Counted from the first letter of the stretch, positions 32,468 through 42,051 are shown. The stretch: DNA of 64,000 nt from an uncultured Flavobacteriales bacterium (GCA_937901255.1 CALCHN010000004.1:10139-74138), one strand, 5' to 3'. Made by a program: numbers and translations. The notes: a model not told the origin generated them from the letters alone.

Positions 32468-34429
32468 TTATTTTTTCTTTTTGCGTTGCTCTTGCAATTT
32501 TTGAGCCTCTTTCATTCTGGCTTCTAATTTTGCTGCAAAGCCCGATTTCTTTTTCACTTTGGTTTTATTGGCTTGAATTTTTGCTAACAATTTATCTTCG
32601 TCAATAAACCATTTTTTAATAGCATACTGCTGTCCGATAGTCATCATGTTGGCAATTAAATAATAATAACTTAAACCTGATGCGTAACTGTTGAAGAAAA
32701 ATAACATCATAATTGGCATTAAATACATCATAATTTTCATTTGAGCTGCCATAGCTCCTTCCATTCCTGCTCCAGCAGTCATTTGGCTATTAGCTTTGGT
32801 GTAGAAAATCATAGAAATAGCCATCAACAAGGTAAATAAACTTACGTGAGCTCCATAGAATGGAATATCAAAAGGCAATTCTAAAATAGAATCGTAAGTA
32901 GATAAATCTTCCGCCCAAAGGAAACTTTTCTGACGTAAATCAAATGTTGCCGGAAAAAATCTAAACAAAGCAAATAAAATGGGCATTTGTATTAACATAG
33001 GAATACATCCTGCCAAAGGATTTACACCTGTTTGTCGGTACAATGCCATAGTAGCTTGTTGCTTTTTCATGGCATCGTTTTTATGTTTTTCGGTAAGCTC
33101 GGCAATTTCGGGTTTTAATACCTTCATTTTGGCACTACTCAAGTACGTTTTCCAAGTAATTGGGAAAAGTAAGGTTTTAATAATAATGGTAAGTAACAGA
33201 ATTACGATACCTATAGACATATCAAAACCGATAAGAAAATTAAAAACCGGACGAATAATTAAGTGGTTTACCCAGCCAAAAATTCCCCAACCATAGTCAA
33301 TAGCTTCATCTAATCCTACACCTACAGCTTTTAAATCATCCAATCGGTTAGGACCGAAATAATATTGCATGGCAAATGTTTCGTTGTTTTTAAACTCGTA
33401 AGGAAGTGTAATTCCTGCACTCATTTCTTTTACATGCGTATTTTTTAAGTCTTCAGGAACTTGTTTTGTTTCAACAAAAGAATTAGCATTTTCGAAAGGT
33501 TGGTCTTTGGCAATTAATGTAGCGTTGAAATATTGTTGTTTAAACATAATCCAATCCATTGAAGAAAGCATTTCTTCTTTTTCGTAAGAACTAGTTCCAA
33601 TATAATCAACTTCATCAGTATTATATTTGTAGTAGGTTGTGCTAGCCATTTCCTGACTTTGTATCGTCTTTTCCTGACTAGGAGTTACCATTTGCCATTG
33701 AATAATAGGCTCTTCAGTTAAAATTTCATTCATTCCTGAAGTGGTAAAGTCGAAATCTACCAAATAAGCATCTCCCGTAAGGGTATATTTATACTCGATA
33801 AAGCTATTTTTATCGGTAGTATATAATTTAAGTGAAAAGCTTTTAGCATCTCCACTTCCAACCTCAAAAGAAGTATTTTCGGTATCGAAGTACAGGTTTT
33901 CAGTATTGATAATTCGTAAAGAATTTTTGCCCGTAACTCCAGGAATAGAAAGTTCTGCATTGAATCTGGAAAGATTTTCTTTAAACAAGATAAGCGGTAA
34001 GGTATCGTAAGTAACATATTCCTTTAACTCAACAGAAGTTATTCTACCACCTTTGTTAGAAACAGTAACTTTTATTTTTTCATTTTCTAAGGTAAACGTT
34101 TTTTCTTCGCCATTGGCAGCATTAGCAAACGGACCATATTCCAATTGATATTGAAGATTAGATAATGAATCTGTACCAGTAGCTAGTGCTGTAGAATCTA
34201 GAGGAAGAATGGTATTTTCAGCAGTTGTATCTTCTTTGCTTTCGGTAGGAGAAATTACTTCTTCAGCATTAGATTTATCTATTTGTTCGGTTTGTTTAGC
34301 TGCTTTGTCTTTTTTGGCTTTGGCTGCCAATTCTTCTTCAGTTGGTTGTGTTAAGTAACTAAAAATTAATAGGATTGCTCCAATTAATACCAATCCAATT
34401 ATGCCATTTTTATCTAATCCTTTACTCAT
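32468..34429 (-). CDS. yidC: Membrane protein insertase YidC
   Basis: A 653-aa inner-membrane insertase that folds and inserts membrane proteins alone or with SecYEG. N-terminal TM (about 8-26), a low-complexity linker, a large periplasmic beta-sandwich (about 95-370), then the conserved YidC/Oxa1 core (about 385-610) with TM helices and the positively charged cytoplasmic loop (TWKTYLSSAKMKVLKPEIAELTEKHK), followed by NPLAGCIPMLIQMPILFALF and SGLSYYYLIANMMTIGQQ. The Lys/Arg-rich tail (about 615-653) is usual for the family and can bind ribosomes. Directly downstream of pyrG, 33 bases apart, as in other Bacteroidota. Confidence 0.97.
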   Translation of the reverse strand: MSKGLDKNGIIGLVLIGAILLIFSYLTQPTEEELAAKAKKDKAAKQTEQIDKSNAEEVISPTESKEDTTAENTILPLDSTALATGTDSLSNLQYQLEYGPFANAANGEEKTFTLENEKIKVTVSNKGGRITSVELKEYVTYDTLPLILFKENLSRFNAELSIPGVTGKNSLRIINTENLYFDTENTSFEVGSGDAKSFSLKLYTTDKNSFIEYKYTLTGDAYLVDFDFTTSGMNEILTEEPIIQWQMVTPSQEKTIQSQEMASTTYYKYNTDEVDYIGTSSYEKEEMLSSMDWIMFKQQYFNATLIAKDQPFENANSFVETKQVPEDLKNTHVKEMSAGITLPYEFKNNETFAMQYYFGPNRLDDLKAVGVGLDEAIDYGWGIFGWVNHLIIRPVFNFLIGFDMSIGIVILLLTIIIKTLLFPITWKTYLSSAKMKVLKPEIAELTEKHKNDAMKKQQATMALYRQTGVNPLAGCIPMLIQMPILFALFRFFPATFDLRQKSFLWAEDLSTYDSILELPFDIPFYGAHVSLFTLLMAISMIFYTKANSQMTAGAGMEGAMAAQMKIMMYLMPIMMLFFFNSYASGLSYYYLIANMMTIGQQYAIKKWFIDEDKLLAKIQANKTKVKKKSGFAAKLEARMKEAQKLQEQRKKKK

Positions 34430-34462
34430 TTATGTAGGTTTATTGAAAAATATTTTTTAAAA

Positions 34463-36076
34463 TTAGTTGTTGTGATGATTAGCCGCAGCCTTAATAAATG
34501 CAGAAAATAGTGGGTGAGGGTTAATTACCGTACTTTTATATTCCGGGTGAAATTGAACAGCCACAAACCAAGGGTGATTAGTAATTTCAACTATTTCAAC
34601 CAGATTGTTTTCAGGGTTTAAACCTGTAGCAACCATACCTTGTTTTTCGTATTCGCCTAAATATTTGTTATTAAATTCATAACGATGTCTGTGACGCTCC
34701 TGAATTTTGTCACTATTATAAGCAGTAAAAGCATTGGAATTTTCTTTTACATTGCAAGAGTATGCTCCCAAACGCATAGTACCACCTTTGTCGCTAATGT
34801 TTTTCTGACTTTCCATTAAATAAATTACTGGAAATGGTGTTTCAGGATACATTTCTGTAGAATGTGCATCGGTTAATCCTAATACATTTCTACCAAACTC
34901 AATTACAGCACATTGCATTCCTAAACAAATTCCGAAAAACGGTATTTTATTTTCTCTGGCATATTTTATTGCAGCAATTTTTCCTTCAATACCTCTTTCT
35001 CCAAAACCAGGGGCTACTAATACACCATTTAAGTTTTCAAGCAATTGTTTGGCATTTTTTTCATTAATATCTTCAGAATGTATCCAATCAACTTCAACTT
35101 TAGTTTCTATGTGTGCTCCGGCATGTATGATGGCTTCAGAAATAGATTTATAAGCATCCTGAAGCTCTGTATATTTTCCTACCAAACCAATTTTTATGGT
35201 TTGTTTCGGGTTTTTTAGTTTGGTTAAAAACTGTTTCCAAGCAACTAGCTGAGGTTCTTCGCCATAAGATAATCCCAGTTTATCTAACACCACTTTATCT
35301 AATTCCTCTTCTTGCATTAACAAAGGAACATCATAAATAGTATCGGCATCCATTGCTTCTATAACTGCTTTTGGAGAAATATTGCAAAACAACGCTACTT
35401 TTTCTTTTACCCCTTCAGAAAGTTTGTGTTCTGTTCTCAACGCTAAAATATCCGGTTGCACACCCGATTCAAGTAGTTGTTTAACAGAATGTTGAGTAGG
35501 CTTTGTTTTTAATTCGCCAGAAGCTGCCAAAAATGGAACAAAAGTTAAATGTAACACAATACAGTCAAAATCGGGTTCCCATTTTAGCTGACGAACAGCT
35601 TCTATATAAGGTAAGGATTCTATATCGCCAACTGTTCCGCCAATTTCAGTAATTACAATATCGTATTCACCTGTATTTCCCAACAACTTAATTCTTCTTT
35701 TAATTTCATCTGTAATATGAGGAATTACCTGAACGGTTTTTCCTAAATAAGCACCTGCACGCTCTTGGTTAATAACATATTGGTAAATTCTACCAGTAGT
35801 TACGTTGTTAGCTTGCGAGGTGGGTACATTTAAATACCTTTCGTAATGTCCTAAATCTAAGTCAGTTTCAGCACCATCATCTGTAACAAAACACTCTCCG
35901 TGTTCATAAGGATTTAATGTTCCTGGGTCTATGTTAATGTAAGGATCTAGCTTTTGAATAGTTGTTGAATAACCTCTGGCTTGTAAAAGTTTAGCCAAAG
36001 ATGCTGCAATTATTCCTTTTCCTAATGAAGATGCTACTCCTCCTGTTACAAAAATGTATTTAGTTGATGATGCCAT
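34463..36076 (-). CDS. pyrG: CTP synthase
   Basis: A 537-aa enzyme that aminates UTP to CTP with glutamine or ammonia. N-terminal synthetase domain: KYIFVTGGVASSLGKG (P-loop at 11-20), DPYINIDPGTLNPYEHGE and the DDGAETDLDLGHYER effector region (66-80). C-terminal glutaminase: oxyanion strand PGFGERG (356-362), nucleophile C384 in FFGICLGMQCA, and the His-Glu pair in FHPEYKS near the end. Full length, no frameshift. A -7 element TAAATTTG lies at 36110-36117 on minus. The gene leads a pyrG-yidC unit. Confidence 0.98.
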   Translation of the reverse strand: MASSTKYIFVTGGVASSLGKGIIAASLAKLLQARGYSTTIQKLDPYINIDPGTLNPYEHGECFVTDDGAETDLDLGHYERYLNVPTSQANNVTTGRIYQYVINQERAGAYLGKTVQVIPHITDEIKRRIKLLGNTGEYDIVITEIGGTVGDIESLPYIEAVRQLKWEPDFDCIVLHLTFVPFLAASGELKTKPTQHSVKQLLESGVQPDILALRTEHKLSEGVKEKVALFCNISPKAVIEAMDADTIYDVPLLMQEEELDKVVLDKLGLSYGEEPQLVAWKQFLTKLKNPKQTIKIGLVGKYTELQDAYKSISEAIIHAGAHIETKVEVDWIHSEDINEKNAKQLLENLNGVLVAPGFGERGIEGKIAAIKYARENKIPFFGICLGMQCAVIEFGRNVLGLTDAHSTEMYPETPFPVIYLMESQKNISDKGGTMRLGAYSCNVKENSNAFTAYNSDKIQERHRHRYEFNNKYLGEYEKQGMVATGLNPENNLVEIVEITNHPWFVAVQFHPEYKSTVINPHPLFSAFIKAAANHHNN

Positions 36077-36426
36077 TTTAAGGTTTGATACGATAAAAAA
36101 TTAAAGCGGCAAATTTAATAATCAATATGCAATTTTCATGTGATTATTTCTATTTTATTAATCGGATACATGTAACTTTCTAATTAATCATTTCCTTAAA
36201 ATGAGAAATTTATTAATAATAGTCGTTTTAAGTGTCTTTAGACCCTTTCTTTCCCACACAAAAGTCAATTATATCTAATTATCAATTATTTTTTATTCAA
36301 CTCACCCCAAGTTATCTGGCGATAACTTCTCCCCTCTCTTAAAAGAGAGGGGTTGGGGGAGAGTTCTTTTCAAACTTCCATATTCAAAAATTAATTACGA
36401 TAAGCTTCCAATACACAGAGCTAATT

Positions 36427-36450
36427 CCCATCCTAACCTTCCCAAAGGGA
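36427..36450. repeat. Dispersed repeat, copy 2 (cccatc-taaccttcccaaaggga)
   Basis: Differs from 4447-4470 at one base (c for t). Lies 30 bases before another dispersed repeat. Confidence 0.6.
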
Positions 36451-36480
36451 AAGAGTTTTCAACGCACAACCCCCATTTAA

Positions 36481-36529
36481 CCGTCATTCTCGAAATTTTG
36501 GAGTGCAACGGAAAAATTATCGGGAATCT
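36481..36529. repeat. 49-bp dispersed repeat, copy 1
   Basis: Begins ccgtcattct and contains ggagtgcaacggaaaaatta; it matches 56530-56579 with a few differences (one is an indel). Non-coding. Both copies lie in palindrome-rich gaps. Confidence 0.7.
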
Positions 36530-37066
36530 GTTTAATTAAAGAAGATGTTCAGTTAGGTTGATAAGTCTTTGCTAAAAAGCAATATTGCCTTTCTTTTGTC
36601 TTGATACAAAAGAAACGAGCTAAGATTAATAAATTTTATAAAAGAAAAAAGATAATTAGCGAGTTATATCTGACAGATTTAATAAAATAGAAAAATAAAC
36701 AGATAAACCAAAAAATCAAGACTTCTGATAAATTTATGGTTTTCTAAGCGGTTATATTTGCCACACAACCCAAGCCCTGTAGTTGTTGTGCTTTTAGTTA
36801 CCAAGCAAAAGGGACATTTGCCTTCTCTTTGTTGTTTTTTTGCAGTTCAAGGATTGCTTACTACAAGCCCTCGCTAAATTGTAACCACAAGAAACGACTT
36901 AATATACTATAAATTTAATTATTTACTAAAAAGCAGTTATATCTGACATTAAAAAAACAATAAAAAAATTGCAGATAAAAACTATTAAATTAATCAAAGG
37001 TCGGTATTCTTCATAGTGAGCTTTTTCAAACCTCAAACCTCAAACGAGCTTGCGAGTTCAACGAAG

Positions 37067-37948
37067 TTAAACCTTTATCCTATTCACAAAATAGATACCT
37101 ACTAAAATGATGAAAATACTAACGATTTGAATGAAGTTAATTTCTTCACCATCAATCACTCCCCAAAAAATGGCGAAAATAGGAATAAGGTAAGTAACCG
37201 TTGAAGCAAATACTGCCGAAGTATGTTTTATTAGCTGATTGAAAATAATAATAGACAATGCTGTACCAATTACTGCTAAAACAGCAACATAAGCTAATGC
37301 TTTTAATGCTTCAGGATTGGTAGTAGTGGTTTTGTAGAAATCAGTAAAAAACAAATAAAAGAAGCAAGGAATGCCTATGGTTAAAAAAGATAAGGCAGTA
37401 ATGGCAATGGAATTTATTTCGCCTAAATATTTTTTAATGGTATTAACGCTTAGGGCGTAACACAAAGTAGCAATTACTACTAATAGTGCATAAAATATGG
37501 GGGTATTATTAAAATCTACCCCATTAGAAATAATTAAGCCCAAGGCACCGATTAGACCTATAAAAACACCCAAAAATTTACCTTTAACCGCAGGGACTTT
37601 AAAAATAACAACTCCTAAAATTAGGGTGAAGAATGGTGTTAATGAGTTGAGCATTCCTGCTAAGGAACTAGTAATTTGCGTTTCTGCTAGGGTGAATAAA
37701 AAAGCAGGAATAGCACTACCAAAAACGCCCACTATGGTTAAGTATTTCCACCGGTCTTTTTTTACTTTATGAATGTATTTGAATAAAAAAGGAAGTAAAA
37801 ACAAAAATGAAATAGCTATTCTTAATGCCGCAACTTCGTCATGCGAATAAGCTTTCATGCCTCTTTTCATTAAAATAAAAGAGCTTCCCCAAATAAAAGC
37901 AAGGAAAAATAAAAGGAGGTATTGCCAAATTTTCTTTTCTAAATTCAT
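37067..37948 (-). CDS. EamA/DMT family transporter
   Basis: A 293-aa integral membrane protein with ten predicted helices in two five-helix halves, the EamA layout. Visible helices include LLLFFLAFIWGSSFILMKRGM (9-29), the WGSSF motif of the first half and FASTVTYLIPIFAIFWGVIDGEEI of the second half. Known: drug/metabolite transporters export amino acids or other small molecules; substrate not deducible. Monocistronic on minus; the upstream gap carries the sirtuin promoter on the other strand. Confidence 0.85.
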   Translation of the reverse strand: MNLEKKIWQYLLLFFLAFIWGSSFILMKRGMKAYSHDEVAALRIAISFLFLLPFLFKYIHKVKKDRWKYLTIVGVFGSAIPAFLFTLAETQITSSLAGMLNSLTPFFTLILGVVIFKVPAVKGKFLGVFIGLIGALGLIISNGVDFNNTPIFYALLVVIATLCYALSVNTIKKYLGEINSIAITALSFLTIGIPCFFYLFFTDFYKTTTTNPEALKALAYVAVLAVIGTALSIIIFNQLIKHTSAVFASTVTYLIPIFAIFWGVIDGEEINFIQIVSIFIILVGIYFVNRIKV

Positions 37949-38237
37949 CTGAAATAAAAATGATGGCGAAATTCAGCAAATAAGTTTAGTTTTTTGGTTT
38001 ATTGATTAGAAATTGGAAATTAGAGAATAGTTTAAAAGTTGAAGTTGTTAAGAAGTCTGTAGTTGTTATTACACAGAGCTTAGCTTCAAACTACTGACAG
38101 AGAGGGTGTTTTTTTCTAAACTTATAATCTTTAAACCTCCTATACTAATGCCCAACCCCTAAAGCCTAATAGCTAATTTACGACTTTGCGAAATGGCTCA
38201 GCGTGCTTTGCGGTTAAACTCCTCTACTAAAAATAAA

Positions 38238-38269
38238 TTTGCAAAGTTCTTGAACTAACATTAGCTTTG
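38238..38269 (+). promoter_or_regulatory. Bacteroidota promoter of the sirtuin gene
   Basis: TTTG (38238-38241), 20 bases, TAGCTTTG (38262-38269): exact match to both elements at the best spacing, 19 bases before the ATG at 38288. The rest of the 339-base gap holds only a diverged cgcaaag-type dispersed sequence near 38181-38217. Confidence 0.75.
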
Positions 38270-38287
38270 TTTATCTAAAAAATTCCC

Positions 38288-38986
38288 ATGCAACAAAAAA
38301 TTGTGGTTTTTACAGGTGCAGGAGTAAGTGCCGAAAGTGGTATCCAAACTTTTAGGGATGGTGATGGCTTGTGGGAAAATCATGATATACAGCAAGTAGC
38401 AACTCCTGAAGCTTGGAATGAAAATCCGAGATTAGTATTAGATTTTTATAATGAGCGAAGAAAACAGGTGTTGAAAGCACAACCAAACGAAGCTCATCAA
38501 TCACTTGTTTTGCTTGAGCAAAATTTTGATGTTCAAATAATTACTCAAAACATTGATGATTTACATGAAAGAGCCGGATCTACAAAGGTGTTGCACCTCC
38601 ATGGAGAAATTTTAAAAGCTCGTAGTACTTTTGATGATGTGTTATATGATTGGGAAAAACCTGAACTAAAATTAGGAGATAAATGTCCGAAAGGTTATCA
38701 ACTTCGTCCGCATGTGGTTTGGTTTGGAGAGCCTGTACCGAATATGATAGAAGCAGCAAAAGTTTGTGAAGATGCCGCTTTTTTAATTGTAATTGGCACG
38801 TCATTAAATGTTTATCCGGCAGCTAACATTGTAAATTTTGTTCCTACTAATTGTACCAAGTATTTAGTAGATCCAAAAAAACCTGACTCTTTTTTAGAAA
38901 ACAACATCCAATTTATACAAAAGAAAGCAGGAGAGGGTGTTGCTGAGTTGGTGAAACAGTTGTTGTCTTTGGAAGAGAAAGTTTAA
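38288..38986 (+). CDS. cobB: Sir2-family NAD-dependent protein deacylase (CobB-like)
   Basis: A 232-aa class III-type sirtuin that removes acyl groups from lysines using NAD. Motifs: GAGVSAESGIQTFR (10-23), YxxR (Y54, R57), which is associated with desuccinylase/desmalonylase activity, QNIDDLH (87-93) and the catalytic H105 in LHGE. The four zinc cysteines of most sirtuins are reduced to one (KCPKG); the ARSTFDD segment replaces the first pair. This zinc-less form is usual in Bacteroidota CobB as far as I know. Stop overlaps the convergent queG stop by 4 bases. Confidence 0.88.
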   Translation: MQQKIVVFTGAGVSAESGIQTFRDGDGLWENHDIQQVATPEAWNENPRLVLDFYNERRKQVLKAQPNEAHQSLVLLEQNFDVQIITQNIDDLHERAGSTKVLHLHGEILKARSTFDDVLYDWEKPELKLGDKCPKGYQLRPHVVWFGEPVPNMIEAAKVCEDAAFLIVIGTSLNVYPAANIVNFVPTNCTKYLVDPKKPDSFLENNIQFIQKKAGEGVAELVKQLLSLEEKV

Positions 38987-39927
38987 ACAAGTTTGTTTTT
39001 TGATATCGCTTCAATATTTCTTTTTAATCCGCTGAATTTGGTTCTTTTTACGGCAGATTTTCTAAAAATTTCATTAAAAATATCTTGTGTAATTTCTTCC
39101 CATTCTTTTTTGCTGTAGTTTAATAATCTGCTGTTGGGAGTAAAAAGTGGTTCTTGGTGCGGAGTTGAGAACCTATTCCATGGGCAAACATCCTGACAAA
39201 TGTCGCAACCAAAAATCCAATCGTTAAAATTCTTAGTGTGTTCTTTTGGCAGCAATTCATCTTTTAATTCTATGGTGAAGTAGGAAATACATTTACTTCC
39301 ATCAATAATATTATTAGGTAAAATGGCATTGGTCGGACAAGCATCAATACAGGCTGTGCAAGTGCCGCAGTAGTCTTTTATGGGAGTGTCATATTGTAAT
39401 TCAATATCCAAAATAATTTCTGCCAAAAAGAAAAAAGAACCTTGTTTTTTGTTAATGAGCATGGTGTTTTTTCCTATCCATCCCAAACCGCTTTTTTTTG
39501 CCCAAGCTCTTTCTAAAATTGGGGCTGAGTCGGTAAAAACACGGGCATTAATTTCTCCAATTTCATCAAATAATAGTTGTAAAAAAGTTTTTAGTTTATC
39601 TTTTATAATAAAGTGATAATCTTGTCCGTAAGCGTATTTACTGATATTAAAACTGTCTTTTCGCTGTTCTTTTTCAGGAAAATAATTGTACATTAAAGAA
39701 ATAACCGATTTACTTCCTTCTACTAATTTGGTGGGGTCTAATCGTTTTTCAAAATGATTTTCCATGTATTGCATCTTTCCGTGCATGTTGTTGGAAAGCC
39801 ATTTTTCAAGTCGAGGAGCTTCTTCTTCCAAAAATTCAGCTTTTGAAATACCGCAAAAAGAAAAGCCTAACTCCGTAGCTTTTTGCTTGATGAATTGAGT
39901 GTTTTTTTGAGTTACATTTTTGGTCAA
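38983..39927 (-). CDS. queG: Epoxyqueuosine reductase
   Basis: A 314-aa enzyme for the last step of queuosine synthesis in tRNA, with cobalamin and two 4Fe-4S clusters. The N-terminal half has GFSFCGISKAEFLEEE and the DSAPILERAWAKKSGLGWIGKNT core; the cluster motifs are CGTCTACIDACP and CDICQDVCPWN, both complete. Length slightly short of some members but the C-terminus (KRTKFSGLKRNI) is the usual end. Possible cotranscription with the lipoprotein gene upstream (four bases). Confidence 0.93.
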   Translation of the reverse strand: MTKNVTQKNTQFIKQKATELGFSFCGISKAEFLEEEAPRLEKWLSNNMHGKMQYMENHFEKRLDPTKLVEGSKSVISLMYNYFPEKEQRKDSFNISKYAYGQDYHFIIKDKLKTFLQLLFDEIGEINARVFTDSAPILERAWAKKSGLGWIGKNTMLINKKQGSFFFLAEIILDIELQYDTPIKDYCGTCTACIDACPTNAILPNNIIDGSKCISYFTIELKDELLPKEHTKNFNDWIFGCDICQDVCPWNRFSTPHQEPLFTPNSRLLNYSKKEWEEITQDIFNEIFRKSAVKRTKFSGLKRNIEAISKNKLV

Positions 39928-39931
39928 AATG

Positions 39932-40708
39932 TTAGCTGTTTTGGTTTAAAGTAAAGGTGCGTTCCCCCGAATCATTGAAGGGCCCGGGAATTAATTTTCC
40001 CGATTCATCGATAAGTTCTAATCGTATGGTGTTTTTGCTTTCGGATAAACCATCAATTTGGTACGATGCCCATTTGTCAACAATGATGGAAGTGGTTCCA
40101 TTAAAAGTTACTTTTACCTTATTGCCGTTTTCGCTTAGCGAAGTGTTTACTAAGCAAAAATCCAAAATAGGAATGTTGTTTTGAGGTAAGTAATAGAACA
40201 GATGGGCTTTTGTTTCGTCAAAAAGTTGATCATCATTTAGTACAATGTTTTTAAGTAAAGTGGCATTATTGGTTTTAATTCCTAAGTTGTTTTCATCGCT
40301 TAAAAAAGCCAAGAAAACATTGTTTCCGGATAAAAATTCTTGTTCAATTTTGGTGGAGGGGTGGGTGGTAATGGTATAATTATTTTGTATAGTGGTAATG
40401 TTATAGTTTTGGTTGTTTTCAATGTTAAATTGAAGGATGTTGATGCCTTCTTTAAAAGAGGTGTTGGTTAAAGTCAAGCTGCTTTCAGTGTTGTTTTTTG
40501 AAGGTTTAATTTCAGTAAGGGTAATGCCATCAGCAGTAAACTCGGCAATATCATCGTCTATTTTTTGTTCTATAATTAGTGTGTTTTCATTAGTTGTTTC
40601 AGATGCAGTTTTTTCGTTGGAAGTATTGTTTTTATCGTTATCGCTTGTTGAGGTACAAGCAAAAAAAGGAATTAAAATAATTAGAAGAAACTTTTTTAAA
40701 CGTATCAT
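39932..40708 (-). CDS. Hypothetical lipoprotein
   Basis: A 258-aa protein. Signal peptide with lipobox (FFACT, Cys 18) and an Asp/Ser/Asn/Thr-rich linker to about 45. The mature part has strands and GxNxLQFNIE-like segments (EGINILQFNIENNQNYNI), and ends ERTFTLNQNS. It resembles phosphopeptide-type DUF lipoproteins of Bacteroidota but I cannot name the family. Between queG (four bases) and the biotin carrier (six bases), in one minus-strand run with queG. Confidence 0.65.
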   Translation of the reverse strand: MIRLKKFLLIILIPFFACTSTSDNDKNNTSNEKTASETTNENTLIIEQKIDDDIAEFTADGITLTEIKPSKNNTESSLTLTNTSFKEGINILQFNIENNQNYNITTIQNNYTITTHPSTKIEQEFLSGNNVFLAFLSDENNLGIKTNNATLLKNIVLNDDQLFDETKAHLFYYLPQNNIPILDFCLVNTSLSENGNKVKVTFNGTTSIIVDKWASYQIDGLSESKNTIRLELIDESGKLIPGPFNDSGERTFTLNQNS

Positions 40709-40714
40709 ATAAAA

Positions 40715-41218
40715 TTATTCAAAATTAAGTAACAGTTGATTTTTTTCTACTGCCTGACCAGTTTTAACAGCAATACTTTTTATAACGCCATCAGTTGGAG
40801 ATTTAATAACATTTTCCATTTTCATGGCTTCTAAAATAAGTAGGGCATCACCTTTTTTTACCTCTTTCCCAACTTCCACATCAATAGAAAGCACTAAACC
40901 TGGCATTGGAGCTTTTAAGTCGCTTACTTTGGTAACTAATAAATTATCCATGCCTAAGCTGTGTAGGAGGTCGTCAAATTTATCTTTTAACTGAAATTTG
41001 TATTTAATACCATTTATTTTAACAAAAACAGTTTTTTCTTCCGGATTTAACTTAAGCAGTTCAAGATTATATGATTTATTGTCTTTTATAACATGGAAAA
41101 GGTTGTTTTTTACCTTTTTCACATCCCAATTAAAAGGGTTGCCATCAATTGTTCCTGATGATGCGTTTTTATCAAACTCAACATTAAATTCTCTTTTGTT
41201 TTCGCTTATTACCTTCAT
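40715..41218 (-). CDS. Biotin/lipoyl attachment protein (acyl-CoA carboxylase carrier subunit)
   Basis: A 167-aa protein. The C-terminal biotinyl domain (about 98-167) has the signature LILEAMKMENVIKSP with biotinyl K133; the hairpin APMPGLVLSIDVEVG precedes it. The N-terminal 95 residues, without recognisable catalysis, correspond to the region that precedes the carrier in propionyl-CoA or acetyl-CoA carboxylase alpha chains. Inferred: it is the carrier subunit of a split acyl-CoA carboxylase, plausibly the propionyl-CoA carboxylase that feeds the methylmalonyl-CoA mutase in this window. No carboxylase genes are adjacent. -7 element TATTTTTG at 41258-41265 on minus. Confidence 0.85.
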   Translation of the reverse strand: MKVISENKREFNVEFDKNASSGTIDGNPFNWDVKKVKNNLFHVIKDNKSYNLELLKLNPEEKTVFVKINGIKYKFQLKDKFDDLLHSLGMDNLLVTKVSDLKAPMPGLVLSIDVEVGKEVKKGDALLILEAMKMENVIKSPTDGVIKSIAVKTGQAVEKNQLLLNFE

Positions 41219-41286
41219 TTAAACTCCTAATTTAGCAGATTAATAATTTTTAGAACACAAAAATAACAATAATAATTACTTATAAA

Positions 41287-42051
41287 ATGACATTAAATTT
41301 TAAAAAAGAAGGAAATGCTGCGGAGTCGCTTATAATACTACATGGTTTATTTGGTTCGTTAGATAATTGGATGACTTTTGCCAAAAAAATGAGTGAGCAT
41401 TTTACGGTGTATTTGTTAGACGCTAGAAATCACGGTCAATCATTTCACGATGATGAGTTTACGTATGATTGCATGGCAAAAGATGTGAAAGATTTTATGG
41501 AGCAACAACAAATTAAAGAATCAATAGTGTTGGGTCATTCTATGGGTGGGAAAACAGCTATGCAGCTAGCTTTTAATTATCCTCATTTGGTAAAAAAATT
41601 AATTGTTGCAGATATTGCTCCAAAAGCTTACCCTGTACATCACGGGGAAATTATTAAAGGGTTACAATCATTAGATTTTGGTGTGATAAAAACCCGGGGA
41701 GAGGCTGATGACAAGTTGGCTGAAGCTATACCAATTTTAGCAGTACGTCAGTTTTTATTGAAAAATATGTATTGGAAAGAAAAAGACCAATTAGCATGGC
41801 GGTTTAATTTAGATGTAATAGCTAATAAAATTGAAAATGTAGGTGTTGAAATAAAAGCATCCTTTCCATTTAGTGAGCCTACTTTGTTTGTGAGAGGAGA
41901 ACGCTCTAATTATGTGTTGGATGAAGATGTTATTGATATTAAAAACATTTTTCCTAACATGAAATTGGAAACAATTAATGGTTCTGGACATTGGATTCAT
42001 GCTGAAAAACCTAAGGAATTTATGCAAGTTATTGAATCATTTCTATTGTAA
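41287..42051 (+). CDS. Alpha/beta hydrolase (esterase, YbfF-like)
   Basis: A 254-aa alpha/beta-fold hydrolase. HGLFGSLDNW at 19-28 forms the oxyanion loop; the nucleophile elbow is GHSMGG with S85; the His of the triad is in GSGHWIHAE near 235; an Asp between them is in the strand LFVRGERSNYV. The LHGLFGS and RNHGQS motifs resemble the YbfF/esterase group. Substrate unknown. Divergent from the biotin carrier gene, 68 bases apart. Confidence 0.88.
   Translation: MTLNFKKEGNAAESLIILHGLFGSLDNWMTFAKKMSEHFTVYLLDARNHGQSFHDDEFTYDCMAKDVKDFMEQQQIKESIVLGHSMGGKTAMQLAFNYPHLVKKLIVADIAPKAYPVHHGEIIKGLQSLDFGVIKTRGEADDKLAEAIPILAVRQFLLKNMYWKEKDQLAWRFNLDVIANKIENVGVEIKASFPFSEPTLFVRGERSNYVLDEDVIDIKNIFPNMKLETINGSGHWIHAEKPKEFMQVIESFLL

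Larger units (their letters stand above)
36077..37066. other. Gene-free kilobase rich in dispersed palindromes
   Basis: No plausible gene in 990 bases. It holds: a hairpin gttatc-tggc-gataac and a perfect 10-bp hairpin cccctctctt/aagagagggg (36331-36352) nested inside ccccaa/ttgggg; dispersed repeats at 36427-36450 and 36481-36529; a 10-bp inverted repeat tttcttttgt/acaaaagaaa (36590-36615); and a 13-bp direct repeat gttatatctgaca at 36663-36675 and 36936-36948, each followed after some 28 bases by cagataaa. The density suggests an insertion hot spot or decayed element(s). Confidence 0.6.

Noticed and set aside
36201..36278. 25-codon open frame starting with a signal-like sequence
   Set aside because: Too short, no promoter or conserved motif, and stops within a repeat-rich gap.
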